A stretch of DNA of 26,428 bases, taken from JAWXCM01 sp034408745. Its GTDB lineage: Bacteria > Acidobacteriota > Terriglobia > Bryobacterales > Bryobacteraceae. Location: positions 1 through 26,428 of the forward strand of contig JAWXCM010000381.1 in the NCBI GenBank assembly GCA_034408745.1, written 5' to 3'. The first letter of the stretch is position 1, and each line of letters opens with the position of its first letter. The notes beneath the pieces are model-generated. The model had not been told where the DNA came from. It saw only the letters and a list, made by a program, of their open reading frames with translations, and did not search any database. Below, piece by piece: positions 1 through 7,682 of the stretch. Both the position numbers and the translations under genes were made by a program.

Positions 1-1539
1 CTGTACAACCTGCCGGACTTCCTGTTCGGCGCGCAGTCGGCCTACAGCCTCAGCAACCAGATCGTGCTGAATTACCGGCAGCGGATGCACTTCGCGTACC
101 TGCAGGACGACTGGAAAGTGAACTCGAAGCTGGCCGTCAACCTCGGCGTCCGCTATGAGTTCGCGACACCGCAGTACGAAGCGCAGAACCGCATCTCCAG
201 CTTTGACCCGGTGGCCAACAAGCTGATTCAGGCCAAAGACGGCAGCCTGTATGACCGCAGCCTGGTCAACCCGGACCGCAACAACTGGGCCCCGCGCGTC
301 GGCCTCGCGTATCAGGTCACGGACAAGACCGTGGTGCGCTCCGGATACGGCATCAGCTACATCCACTTCAACCGCCTGGGTGGCGAGAACCTGCTCGGCT
401 ACAACGGCCCGAACATCGTCAATCTGACCATCAACCAGACGCCCGCGCTGCCTGCCTGCACGGGCAACAACTACCAGAACTGCTTCCGCCTGATCCAGCA
501 GGGATTCCCGGAAGGCCTCGTGAACCCGTCCAATTTCTCGACGGCGACCACGCGCACCAACTACACCCCGTCTGACTACAAAACGTCGTACGTCCAGAGC
601 TGGCACCTCACGGTCCAGCGCGAGCTCGCCCACAACCTCGTCCTTGACGTGGCGTACGTAGGCAACCGCTCCAACGGCCTGATGATCCTCGCCGACTACA
701 ACCAGGCTCGGCCCAACAACATTGGTGAGAACCTGTCGTTGCTGGCCCGCCGTCCCATCCAGGGCTTCAGCGACATCCAGATCTCCTACGGCGGCGGCTT
801 CGCCGCGTACCACGCGATGCAGGTGAAGCTCGAGAAGCGGTACTCGGCAGGTATCTACCTGTTGAACAGCTTCACGTGGTCCAAAGCACTCGACAACGCA
901 TCGGGCCACCTCGAGACCGCCAATGGCGACAACTCGCGAGTGAACTATCGCAACCTGCCGGGCGAGAAGGCCATCGGTGGATACGATCAGCCGTTCAACA
1001 ACACCAGCACCATCCTGCTGGAACTGCCCTACGGCCGTGGCCGTCGCTGGGGTTCCAGCACCCCGGGTGTCGTGAATGTCCTCCTCGGCGGCTGGCGCAT
1101 TACCGGGATCAACACCATGACCAGCGGTCAGCCGGTGAACGTCAACTACACGGTTCCTGCCGCGCAGCAGGCCTCCAGCTACCCCACCTACCGGCCTGAC
1201 TACATCGGCGGCAGCATCTACCCTGCCACGCAGACCCCGACCACGTGGCTCAACCGCGCCGCTTTCGCCGTGCCTGCAACAAACATCCTGTTCGGCAGCG
1301 CCGGCCGCAACATCGCCCGCACCGAATCGATCTACAACTTCGATTTCGGTCTGCACAAGGAATTTCCGCTCTTCAGGGAAGACTGGAAACTCCAGTTCCG
1401 CTCCGAATTCTTCAACCTGTTCAACACGACGAATCTCGGCTCCCCGGCCACCAACATCAGCAACGCCAATTTCGGACAGATCACCGGTCTTGCGAGCCCC
1501 GCCCGTCAGATTCAGTTCGCGCTGAAACTGGTTTTCTGA
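1..1539 (+). CDS. TonB-dependent receptor, Oar-like (5' end missing)
   Basis: This is the C-terminal part of an outer-membrane beta-barrel receptor. The frame is open from base 1, so the gene begins upstream; the GTG at 64 is internal. About 512 codons are present. The sequence shows barrel-type content: alternating aromatic strands, phrases such as NLGVRYEF and LNSFTWSKALDNASG, repeated GGWRITGI/YGRGRRWG turns, and a last strand ending in QFALKLVF with a terminal aromatic residue, as expected for BamA recognition. In Acidobacteriota, receptors of this kind (about 1000-1200 residues, with an N-terminal carboxypeptidase-regulatory-like domain and plug) are very numerous and are thought to import oligosaccharides or other large substrates. 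The plug and the TonB box are outside the window, so the substrate cannot be inferred. A terminator follows the stop, so this is the last gene of its transcript. Confidence 0.9.
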   Translation: MYNLPDFLFGAQSAYSLSNQIVLNYRQRMHFAYLQDDWKVNSKLAVNLGVRYEFATPQYEAQNRISSFDPVANKLIQAKDGSLYDRSLVNPDRNNWAPRVGLAYQVTDKTVVRSGYGISYIHFNRLGGENLLGYNGPNIVNLTINQTPALPACTGNNYQNCFRLIQQGFPEGLVNPSNFSTATTRTNYTPSDYKTSYVQSWHLTVQRELAHNLVLDVAYVGNRSNGLMILADYNQARPNNIGENLSLLARRPIQGFSDIQISYGGGFAAYHAMQVKLEKRYSAGIYLLNSFTWSKALDNASGHLETANGDNSRVNYRNLPGEKAIGGYDQPFNNTSTILLELPYGRGRRWGSSTPGVVNVLLGGWRITGINTMTSGQPVNVNYTVPAAQQASSYPTYRPDYIGGSIYPATQTPTTWLNRAAFAVPATNILFGSAGRNIARTESIYNFDFGLHKEFPLFREDWKLQFRSEFFNLFNTTNLGSPATNISNANFGQITGLASPARQIQFALKLVF

Positions 1540-1564
1540 TTCCGGCCTGACTTCGACTGCAACC

Positions 1565-1603
1565 AGCCGCCGCGCCTTTCATTGGGCTCGGCGGCTTTCT
1601 TTT
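1565..1603 (+). terminator. rho-independent terminator after the receptor gene
   Basis: Perfect 8-bp stem agccgccg (1565-1572) / cggcggct (1589-1596) with a 16-nt loop, followed by a T-rich run (tttctttt, 1596-1603). It starts 26 nt after the receptor stop codon. Confidence 0.85.
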
Positions 1604-1611
1604 GAGTGACC

Positions 1612-1617
1612 TACACT
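1612..1617 (+). promoter_or_regulatory. -10 box TACACT for a leaderless ATPase mRNA
   Basis: TACACT ends 7 nt before the GTG at 1625. This matches the TANNNT spacing expected if transcription begins at the start codon. No Shine-Dalgarno sequence is seen, and no convincing -35 box. Confidence 0.5.
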
Positions 1618-1624
1618 GGATAAC

Positions 1625-2716
1625 GTGAGAGCGGTCATCAAACGCGTCCGGATCTCGAACTACCGCAGCATCGAGCACGCCGATGTGGAACTGCATGACC
1701 TCACATTCCTCGTCGGCCCAAACGGCAGTGGCAAGTCGAACTTCCTGGACGCGCTGAAGTTCGTAAGTGAACTGCAGTGCGACCGTCTGGACGAGGTGCT
1801 CCGTCGTCGGGGTGGGCCTTTCGTCTGGTTCGTCTCGCCCGAGGGCACACTCAGCGAGAAGCTTGAGATCCATCTTGAACTGGTGACGGGAGAATCAGAC
1901 TGCACCTATCGTCTTCAGGTCTCCAGAGGCGCTGACGGCGAGGCGAGCATCACAGACGAGAGTTGGACACTCGGCAGCGGAACCGCAAGAAGGGATGCAC
2001 GTTCCCGTGCGGACGAATCCGCCCTTCGTATGGTGGCCCTCATTAAGCCGCGCTTTGAGCCTTTGTACGCGGCCCTCGCTGGAATAGCCGTCTACGCACC
2101 GGAGCCATCTCAAATGCGCCTGCCTCACCCAATCGGTTCCGGCCGCATGCTTGAATCTTCCGCGACAAATGCCGCCGACGTAATGTGGCGTCTGAAGGCT
2201 GAGGCTCCACAGGATTACGATCGCGTGCTGGAGTACATGCAGGCACTCGATTTCATTGTTTCGGTCGTGCCGGGTAGCGAGGCGCCTGTCCGCCATCTCC
2301 TGTTTAAGCGGCCGGACGACTCCAAACCCTGGTTCAGCAGAGACCAGGTCTCGGACGGTATGTTACGGTTCTTCGCTGTTCTTTTGGCTGCGTTCCAATC
2401 AGAAATAGCGTCCCCGCGGCTCACCCTGCTCGGAATGGAGGAGCCGGAAAACTACCTGCACCCCGGCGCTGCGGGCTTGCTGTTCGACGCCCTTTCTGAA
2501 GCGAGCCAGAGGGTCCAGGTCATCGTTTCGACCCACTCGGCGGACCTCCTGAACATTAAGGACCTGACCAGTGAGTCGATACTTGCATTTGCGTCGCGGA
2601 ATGGACGGACAGTCCTCGGGCCATTGAGCGAAGCAACTCGAAACATAGTTCGAGAACGGCTTTACACCGTGGGCGAGTTGCTCCGCGCCAACGCGATTGA
2701 GCCCGTGCCTTCATGA
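1625..2716 (+). CDS. AAA/ABC-type ATPase (AAA_15/AAA_21, OLD-like)
   Basis: A 363-residue cytoplasmic ATPase of the SMC/RecF/OLD superfamily. Visible motifs: Walker A GPNGSGKS (residues 31-38), Walker B with catalytic acidic residues in LLGMEEPENYLHP (E272, E273) and the H-loop IVSTHSADLL (H304). The N-terminus MRAVIKRVRISNYRSIEHA is the usual beta-hairpin entry of this family, which supports the GTG start at 1625; a TACACT box 7 nt upstream also fits. It overlaps the next gene by ATGA (2713-2716), so the two products are probably made together. Such ATPases paired with a small TOPRIM-like or DUF4276/DUF4435 protein are typical of OLD-like anti-phage or DNA-metabolism modules (RloAB, AbiL and PARIS are comparable designs). 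The exact subfamily was not verified. Confidence 0.85.
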   Translation: MRAVIKRVRISNYRSIEHADVELHDLTFLVGPNGSGKSNFLDALKFVSELQCDRLDEVLRRRGGPFVWFVSPEGTLSEKLEIHLELVTGESDCTYRLQVSRGADGEASITDESWTLGSGTARRDARSRADESALRMVALIKPRFEPLYAALAGIAVYAPEPSQMRLPHPIGSGRMLESSATNAADVMWRLKAEAPQDYDRVLEYMQALDFIVSVVPGSEAPVRHLLFKRPDDSKPWFSRDQVSDGMLRFFAVLLAAFQSEIASPRLTLLGMEEPENYLHPGAAGLLFDALSEASQRVQVIVSTHSADLLNIKDLTSESILAFASRNGRTVLGPLSEATRNIVRERLYTVGELLRANAIEPVPS

Positions 2717-3306
2717 CGAGCATTGCCCCGATCGTTGAAGGTCGTGGGGAGGAAGCCGCCCTCCGGTGTCTGATCCGTCGCCTTACCGAGTTGATTGATC
2801 CCACAAGATACGTCAACGTTGAAAAGCCCTTCAAACAAGATTCAGGAAAGCTGCTGAAGTCAGGCGGGGTTGAGAATGCTGTTAACGCTACTGCCAGTCG
2901 TTGGCCGGGCTCTCATATCCTGATTCTGCTCGACTGCGACGATGGCTGTGCCAAAGCCATCGGGCCCACACTTTGTCAACGAGCCCGTGCAGCCAGGCCG
3001 GATGTGTCAGTGTCTGTCGTACTCCCGGTTAAAGAATTCGAATGCTGGCTTATCGCCGGAGCCGGCGCACTGGGAGGCAGGAGAGGTTTGAAGCCGGCGT
3101 TCACGCCACCTGCAGATCCGGAGTCGATCCGCGACGCGAAGAGGTGGCTCAGGGAAAATATGAGCTGATCGCGCTCGTACTCACCATCCGTGGACCAGGC
3201 CGCCCTCACCGAACGCTTCGACATCAAGGCAGCTCTCGAATCCTGCCGCTCGCTTCGCAAGCTCCGTGACGAGGTGCGGCGCATCCTCGCCTCCAACCCC
3301 GCCTGA
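2713..3306 (+). pseudogene. DUF4276-like partner of the ATPase, interrupted by in-frame TGA
   Basis: The frame opens with ATG at 2713 (overlapping the ATPase stop) and runs 151 codons to TGA at 3166-3168. Translation in the same frame continues without another stop for 45 codons to TGA 3304-3306, and the continuation reads like the missing end of the same protein: YSPSVDQAALTERFD followed by a basic helix ending RRILASNPA. The joined product would be about 197 residues, near the usual DUF4276 length. Features of the family are present: an N-terminal IVEGRGEEAAL segment (the TOPRIM-like acidic position), LILLDCDD, and VLPVKEFECWLIAG. It is either a recent nonsense mutation, a sequencing error or readthrough; the 151-residue product alone would lack the C-terminal helical part. 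The DUF4276 assignment rests on motif memory. Confidence 0.7.
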
Positions 3307-3312
3307 TAGACT
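3307..3312 (+). promoter_or_regulatory. -10 box TAGACT for a leaderless hydrolase mRNA
   Basis: TAGACT sits immediately after the TGA at 3304-3306 and ends 7 nt before the GTG start at 3320. Same geometry as the boxes at 1612, 11110, 16800 and 19488. Confidence 0.5.
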
Positions 3313-3319
3313 TTCGTCT

Positions 3320-3937
3320 GTGCGAGCCCTCCTCCTGCTGCTTACCGCTCTGACCGCGGCCCTCCACGCCCAGACCCTGCCCAGAGTCCTCATCATCGGC
3401 GACTCCATATCCATCGGCTACACCCCCTTCGTCGACAAGCAGTTCGCCGGTAAAGCGACCGTTGCCCATAGTCCGGCCAATGCGGGCACTTCCGGCAACG
3501 GCGTTTTCATGATGGACGGTTGGCTCAACGACAAACAGGGCAAGTGGGACGTCATCCACTTCAACTTCGGCCTGCACGACCTCAAGCGAATGTCCGACGG
3601 CCAGCACCAGGTCGCGCCCGCACAGTACGAACGCTACCTCCGCCTCTTCACCGAGCGTCTCAAAGCCACCGGAGCCAAACTGGTCTATGCCACCACGACA
3701 CCCGTGCCCGAAGGCAAGGTCAGTCCACCACGAGTCCCCGCCGATGTAGCCGCGTACAACGAAATCGCCGTTCGTGTGATGAAGGAAAACGGCATCCCGG
3801 TCAACGACCTGTACAGCCTCGCCCTCGCGCACCTCGCCGAGTGGCAGCTTCCCGTCAACGTGCACTACAAACCCGAAGGCTACGAAGGTCTCGCAAAGCA
3901 GGTGACCAGGGCAATCTCGGAGCAACTCGCAAAGTGA
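3320..3937 (+). CDS. secreted SGNH/GDSL-like hydrolase
   Basis: About 205 residues from the GTG at 3320. That start is chosen because it places a clean signal peptide (MRALLLLLTALTAALHA, cleavage near A17-Q18) at the N-terminus and lies 7 nt after a -10-like box; an upstream ATG at 3266 would add 18 unrelated residues. Block I is IIGDSISIGYTP with nucleophile S29. Block III is degenerate (FNFGLHDLKR in place of GxND). Block V is VNVHYKPEGY, which keeps the His but has Val where the usual DxxH aspartate would be. It probably acts as an esterase or carbohydrate deacetylase outside the cytoplasm. Its TGA shares an A with the ATG of folC (TGATG), so folC translation is likely coupled to it. Confidence 0.8.
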   Translation: MRALLLLLTALTAALHAQTLPRVLIIGDSISIGYTPFVDKQFAGKATVAHSPANAGTSGNGVFMMDGWLNDKQGKWDVIHFNFGLHDLKRMSDGQHQVAPAQYERYLRLFTERLKATGAKLVYATTTPVPEGKVSPPRVPADVAAYNEIAVRVMKENGIPVNDLYSLALAHLAEWQLPVNVHYKPEGYEGLAKQVTRAISEQLAK

Positions 3938-5169
3938 TGCCTTATCCCGAGTCCGTCCAGTTCCTGTACGCACTCGGCAATGAAATCAAAACGGTCAAGT
4001 TCGGCCTTGAAGCCATCTCCGCTCTCGTCGAAGAACTGGGTCACCCTGAACGCAGGTACGGCGTCATCCATGTCGCAGGAACCAACGGCAAAGGCTCCAC
4101 CTGCGCCATGATCGAAGCGGCCGCACGCAAGGCCGGATACCGCACAGGCCTCTACACCTCGCCCCATCTGGTCGAGCCCACGGAGCGAATCCGCATTAAC
4201 GGCAAGCCCGTCACCCGGGAAGCGTTCGCCAAGGCCTTCGACGTCGTCCACGCCGCCAATGAGCGGCTCCTTGCCGCTGGCCGCATCGAAACTCACACCA
4301 CATACTTCGAAACCGTCACCGCGATGGGTTTCCTCCTGATGGCCCAGGCCACCGTGGATCTCGCCATCGTCGAAGTGGGACTCGGAGGCCGCCTCGACGC
4401 CACCAACGTCGTCAACCCCAGGCTCTGCGTCATCACCAGCATTGACTTTGACCACGAGGCCTGGCTCGGCAACAGCCTCGAAAAGATTGCCGCCGAAAAG
4501 GCGGGCATCCTGAAAGCCGGAGTACCCGCGGTGTTTTCGCCGCAGCGGCCCGAAGCGCTGGCGGTCCTCGAAGCGCGAGCCACAGAACTCGGCATCACCC
4601 CGACCCAGACCGCGCCCGCCAAAGCCGAAGTCCACGCAACCGGCTGCGACTTCGAAGCCTTCGGCCGTACCATCCACTGTCCTCTCGCCGGAGCGCACCA
4701 GGCGATCAACGCACTAACGGCCGTGACCGCGCTCCACCAGCTCGGGATCGCCCCCGATGTCTCTGAGACGCAGTGGCCGGGCCGACTGCAGATCATTCAC
4801 GGCAAGCCGCTCATTCTCCTCGACGGAGCGCACAACCCCGCCGGTGTCCGAGCTCTCGCCGCTCACCTGGAGCGCTTCTACGCCGACCGCCCCATCACGC
4901 TAATCTACGGAGCCATGCGCGACAAATCGGTGCAGGAGATCACGGAGATCCTCTTCCCGCTCGCCGACACAGTCATCCTCACTGCGCCCGATTCGCCGCG
5001 CGCCGTACGCCCTGAAGCACTCGCCGCCGAATCGGACCACCCCAATATCCTTGTTCTCGAAACCGCCCGCGAGGCGCTCGAACATGCCAGAAACGCACGG
5101 CCCGACGACCTGGTCATCATCACCGGCTCGCTTTACTTAGTCGGCGAGATCCTCGCGCTAATACAATAG
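3937..5169 (+). CDS. folC: bifunctional folylpolyglutamate / dihydrofolate synthase
   Basis: A 410-residue cytoplasmic ligase of the Mur ligase superfamily that adds glutamate to (dihydro)folate using ATP. The P-loop is GTNGKGST (residues 48-55). Other family signatures are LYTSPHLVEPTERIRING, the VEVGLGGRLDATN segment, TSIDFDHEAWLG with EKAGILK (the carbamylated-lysine region), and PGRLQ...LILLDGAHNPAG near the linker to the C-terminal domain. The ATG at 3937 is used because residues YPESVQFLYALG match the normal FolC N-terminus; the open frame upstream is only a shadow of the hydrolase gene. Length is normal for FolC. accD is its neighbour in many bacteria, but here the context is a hydrolase and lipid/protein-quality genes. 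Confidence 0.95.
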   Translation: MPYPESVQFLYALGNEIKTVKFGLEAISALVEELGHPERRYGVIHVAGTNGKGSTCAMIEAAARKAGYRTGLYTSPHLVEPTERIRINGKPVTREAFAKAFDVVHAANERLLAAGRIETHTTYFETVTAMGFLLMAQATVDLAIVEVGLGGRLDATNVVNPRLCVITSIDFDHEAWLGNSLEKIAAEKAGILKAGVPAVFSPQRPEALAVLEARATELGITPTQTAPAKAEVHATGCDFEAFGRTIHCPLAGAHQAINALTAVTALHQLGIAPDVSETQWPGRLQIIHGKPLILLDGAHNPAGVRALAAHLERFYADRPITLIYGAMRDKSVQEITEILFPLADTVILTAPDSPRAVRPEALAAESDHPNILVLETAREALEHARNARPDDLVIITGSLYLVGEILALIQ

Positions 5170-5178
5170 TGGCTTCGA

Positions 5179-5895
5179 ATGTCTTTCAGCTTTTTGACAG
5201 CAGTGCTCTGCCGAGACCCGCTGATCATACTGGCCACCATCGTGTACGGGTCCGCAAGCATAGCGGTTTCCTTCTCTGACCCGGACGGGGAAAAGCAGGC
5301 GGCAGTGGCGCGCGCCTGGGCTCGCATGCTGCTCCGAATCGGTGGCGCGCACGTTATCACCAAAGGCCTCGAAAATCTGCAGCCCAACACCAGCTACGTC
5401 TTCGCCTCGAATCACGCCAGCTACATGGACACCCCCGTGGTGCTCTCCAACATCCCCGCACGCTTTCGATTCATGGCCAATGACTATCTCTTCAAAATCC
5501 CGTTCCTCGGAACGCATCTCACCCAGGCCGGACACATCCCCGTGGTCCAGGGCAACGCCCGCGAATCCGTCAAAGCCATGACCGAAGCCGGAAAGACGAT
5601 CCGCGCCCGTGGCATCAGCGTGCTGGTCTTCCCCGAAGGCGGCCGGTCGATGACTGGCGACCTCAAGGAGTTCCGTGAAGGCGCCGCATTCATCGCCATC
5701 AAAGCCGGCGTCCCGATAGTCCCCGTCGGCATTAAAGGCACCATCCACCTCCTCCCTATGCACTCCATGCACGTCAGGCCCGGCACCGTCGAGCTCCGTA
5801 TCGGCGAGCCGATCCCCACTGAGGGCCTCCACATAAAGGATCGCGGCGAACTGACCGGGAAACTCCACCAGTGTGTGGCCGATTTGCTTACCTGA
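5179..5895 (+). CDS. plsC: lysophospholipid acyltransferase (PlsC family)
   Basis: A 238-residue membrane-associated acyltransferase, probably converting 1-acyl-glycerol-3-phosphate to phosphatidate. The catalytic NHxxxxD motif is NHASYMD (residues 78-84) and the substrate-binding motif is FPEGGRS (151-157), followed by FREGAAFIAIKAGVPIVPVGI, all standard for the family. A hydrophobic N-terminal segment (SFLTAVLCRDPLIILATIVYG) probably anchors it. The start lies 9 nt after the folC stop; a TACAAT hexamer at 5162-5167, overlapping the folC end, ends 11 nt before the ATG and could give a very short leader. No strong Shine-Dalgarno is visible. The exact lysolipid substrate cannot be read from sequence. 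Confidence 0.92.
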   Translation: MSFSFLTAVLCRDPLIILATIVYGSASIAVSFSDPDGEKQAAVARAWARMLLRIGGAHVITKGLENLQPNTSYVFASNHASYMDTPVVLSNIPARFRFMANDYLFKIPFLGTHLTQAGHIPVVQGNARESVKAMTEAGKTIRARGISVLVFPEGGRSMTGDLKEFREGAAFIAIKAGVPIVPVGIKGTIHLLPMHSMHVRPGTVELRIGEPIPTEGLHIKDRGELTGKLHQCVADLLT

Positions 5896-5911
5896 CCGAG
5901 CGCGCTATGCT
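5884..5911 (+). promoter_or_regulatory. candidate sppA promoter
   Basis: TTGCTT (5884-5889), 16-bp spacer, TATGCT (5906-5911). It overlaps the end of the plsC gene and would give a leader of only about five nucleotides before the ATG at 5923. Confidence 0.4.
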
Positions 5912-5922
5912 GATGAGCGCGT

Positions 5923-7647
5923 ATGAAGAAGTTTCTGCTCGGCATCTTCACAGGCCTAGTTTTCGCCTTCCTGGCGGGAATAATCCTGATTTTTTCGGCC
6001 GCACGGCTCGGCGAAACCCGCCCCACCATCTCTGACAACGCCACTCTGGTGCTGAATCTCCAGGGCGACATTCCGGAAAAAGCACCGGTCTCATTCCCGC
6101 TGCCGATCCCCTACCTGACCAGCAAGACTCCGCTCACCGTCTCCGAAATTTGGCAGGCGCTCCAACGAGCCGCCACAGACAACCGCGTAAAGGCGATTGT
6201 TCTCAACGTCGGCCGCATGGATGCCGGCTGGGCCAAAGCCGGCGAACTGCGCGAGGATATTCTGAACTTCCGCAAATCCGGTAAGCCCGTCTACGCGCTG
6301 CTGCGCTCGCCTGGACTGCGCGAGTACTACGTGGCCACCGCCGCCGACCGCATCTACGCGAACCCGGAAGACCGCATTGACGTCAAGGGCATGCGTGCCG
6401 AGATCATGTACTTCAAGAACGCGCTCGACAAATTGGGCGTGCAGGTGGAAGTTCGCCATGTGGGCAAGTTCAAAGACTACGGCGACATGTTCACCAAAAA
6501 CGGCCTCACGCCCGAGACCCGCGAGTCGCTCGGCCTGGTTCTGGACGGTATCTTCAATCACGTGGTCCAGGTTCTGGCCACCGCCCGGAAGAAGTCGCCC
6601 GAACAAATCAAAGCCATTTTCGATAACGGACCCTACACCGCGAAGCAGGCGAAAGCTGCCGGACTGATCGACGAACTGCGCTACGAAGACCAGGTCTACG
6701 GCGAGATGAAGACTCAGCTGAAGCAGTCCGAACTGAAGAAAGTGGACTTCTCCCGCTACGTCCGCAGCCTCACACCCGAAGGCGAAGCCAAAAAGCGCAT
6801 CGCCCTGGTCGTCGGCTCCGGCACCATCCTCCGCGGCTCGGGCGAAGACGCCATGGGCACCGACGAAGGCTTCACTTCCGGCGCATTCGCGAAGATGCTG
6901 CGGAGCGTTGCCAACGACAGCACCGTATCCGGCGTCATCCTTCGCATCGATTCCGGCGGCGGCGACGCGTTCGCTTCGGACGAAATGTTGCGCGAAGTGC
7001 GTCTGCTGCATGATAAGAAGCCCATGGTGATCTCGTTTTCCGATTACGCGGCCTCAGGTGGCTACTATGTGGCGATGTCGGGCGACCCCGTCATCTCCTA
7101 CCCGAATACGGTCACCGGGAGCATCGGCGTGGTCTACACCAAGTTCAACCTGCGAGGTCTGTATGACAAGCTCGGCATCCAGAAGGACTTCATCCTGAAG
7201 GGCAGGAATGCCAACGTCGATACGGACTACGGTCCGATGTCACCGGAGGCCGAAGAACGTCTGCAGTCCGGCCTCGACGAGTTCTACAAGCAGTTTGTGA
7301 CCGTGGTGTCAGAGGGAAGAAAGCGGAAATACGAAGAAATGGAGCCGCTGGCACAGGGACGAGTATGGCTCGGCATCGACGCGAAATCGCGTGGTCTGGT
7401 GGACGAACTCGGCGGGCTCGACACCGCCCTGGCGGCTGTCAAGAAGAAAGCGGGCATCGCCGACAAGGACAAAGTCCGGATCGTCGCATACCCGCCTAAG
7501 CGCACTTTGCTTGAGCAGTTCATGAAGAGCAGCAATGAATCCGCCTCAATGGAGAGCCTGGTGGCGAAATGGACCGGCATGGATATCCGGTCCCTTTCCG
7601 CCAGCGGCTATCTTCGAATTCTGCCTTTTCGGCTGGGCTTGAACTAG
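5923..7647 (+). CDS. sppA: signal peptide peptidase SppA, long (67K) type
   Basis: A 574-residue serine protease that degrades cleaved signal peptides in the membrane. An N-terminal anchor spans about residues 3-27. The protein holds the two tandem S49 domains of the long type. In the N-terminal domain, VGKFKDYGDMF supplies the general-base lysine (K184 is aligned with the E. coli Lys of VGxYK). In the C-terminal domain, YAASGGYYVAMSGD supplies the nucleophile S378, followed by the TVTGSIGV segment that is conserved in S49 enzymes. Length fits the bacterial long form (about 600 residues). It lies 27 nt after plsC and may be cotranscribed with it or driven by the candidate promoter overlapping the end of plsC. 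A hairpin follows its stop codon. Confidence 0.93.
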   Translation: MKKFLLGIFTGLVFAFLAGIILIFSAARLGETRPTISDNATLVLNLQGDIPEKAPVSFPLPIPYLTSKTPLTVSEIWQALQRAATDNRVKAIVLNVGRMDAGWAKAGELREDILNFRKSGKPVYALLRSPGLREYYVATAADRIYANPEDRIDVKGMRAEIMYFKNALDKLGVQVEVRHVGKFKDYGDMFTKNGLTPETRESLGLVLDGIFNHVVQVLATARKKSPEQIKAIFDNGPYTAKQAKAAGLIDELRYEDQVYGEMKTQLKQSELKKVDFSRYVRSLTPEGEAKKRIALVVGSGTILRGSGEDAMGTDEGFTSGAFAKMLRSVANDSTVSGVILRIDSGGGDAFASDEMLREVRLLHDKKPMVISFSDYAASGGYYVAMSGDPVISYPNTVTGSIGVVYTKFNLRGLYDKLGIQKDFILKGRNANVDTDYGPMSPEAEERLQSGLDEFYKQFVTVVSEGRKRKYEEMEPLAQGRVWLGIDAKSRGLVDELGGLDTALAAVKKKAGIADKDKVRIVAYPPKRTLLEQFMKSSNESASMESLVAKWTGMDIRSLSASGYLRILPFRLGLN

Positions 7648-7656
7648 CCCGTTTCG

Positions 7657-7682
7657 GCGCCGCGTCGACTAGAACGCGGCGC
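7657..7682. terminator. candidate bidirectional hairpin between sppA and sigma gene
   Basis: Perfect 9-bp GC-rich stem gcgccgcgt (7657-7665) / acgcggcgc (7674-7682) with an 8-nt loop. It lies 9 nt after the sppA stop and overlaps the last codons of the convergent sigma gene. There is no T-run on either side, so intrinsic termination may be weak; it could also protect 3' ends. Confidence 0.5.

Noticed and set aside
3042..3269. A 75-codon frame across the end of the DUF4276-like gene that might suggest a frameshift
   Set aside because: The protein-like continuation lies in the original frame after the TGA, so a nonsense codon explains the data; this frame is Arg-rich shadow sequence.
6091..7011. 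A 306-codon antisense frame inside sppA
   Set aside because: Composition (His, Val, Gly-rich, no domain) is typical of the reverse of a GC-rich gene; sppA fully explains the region.
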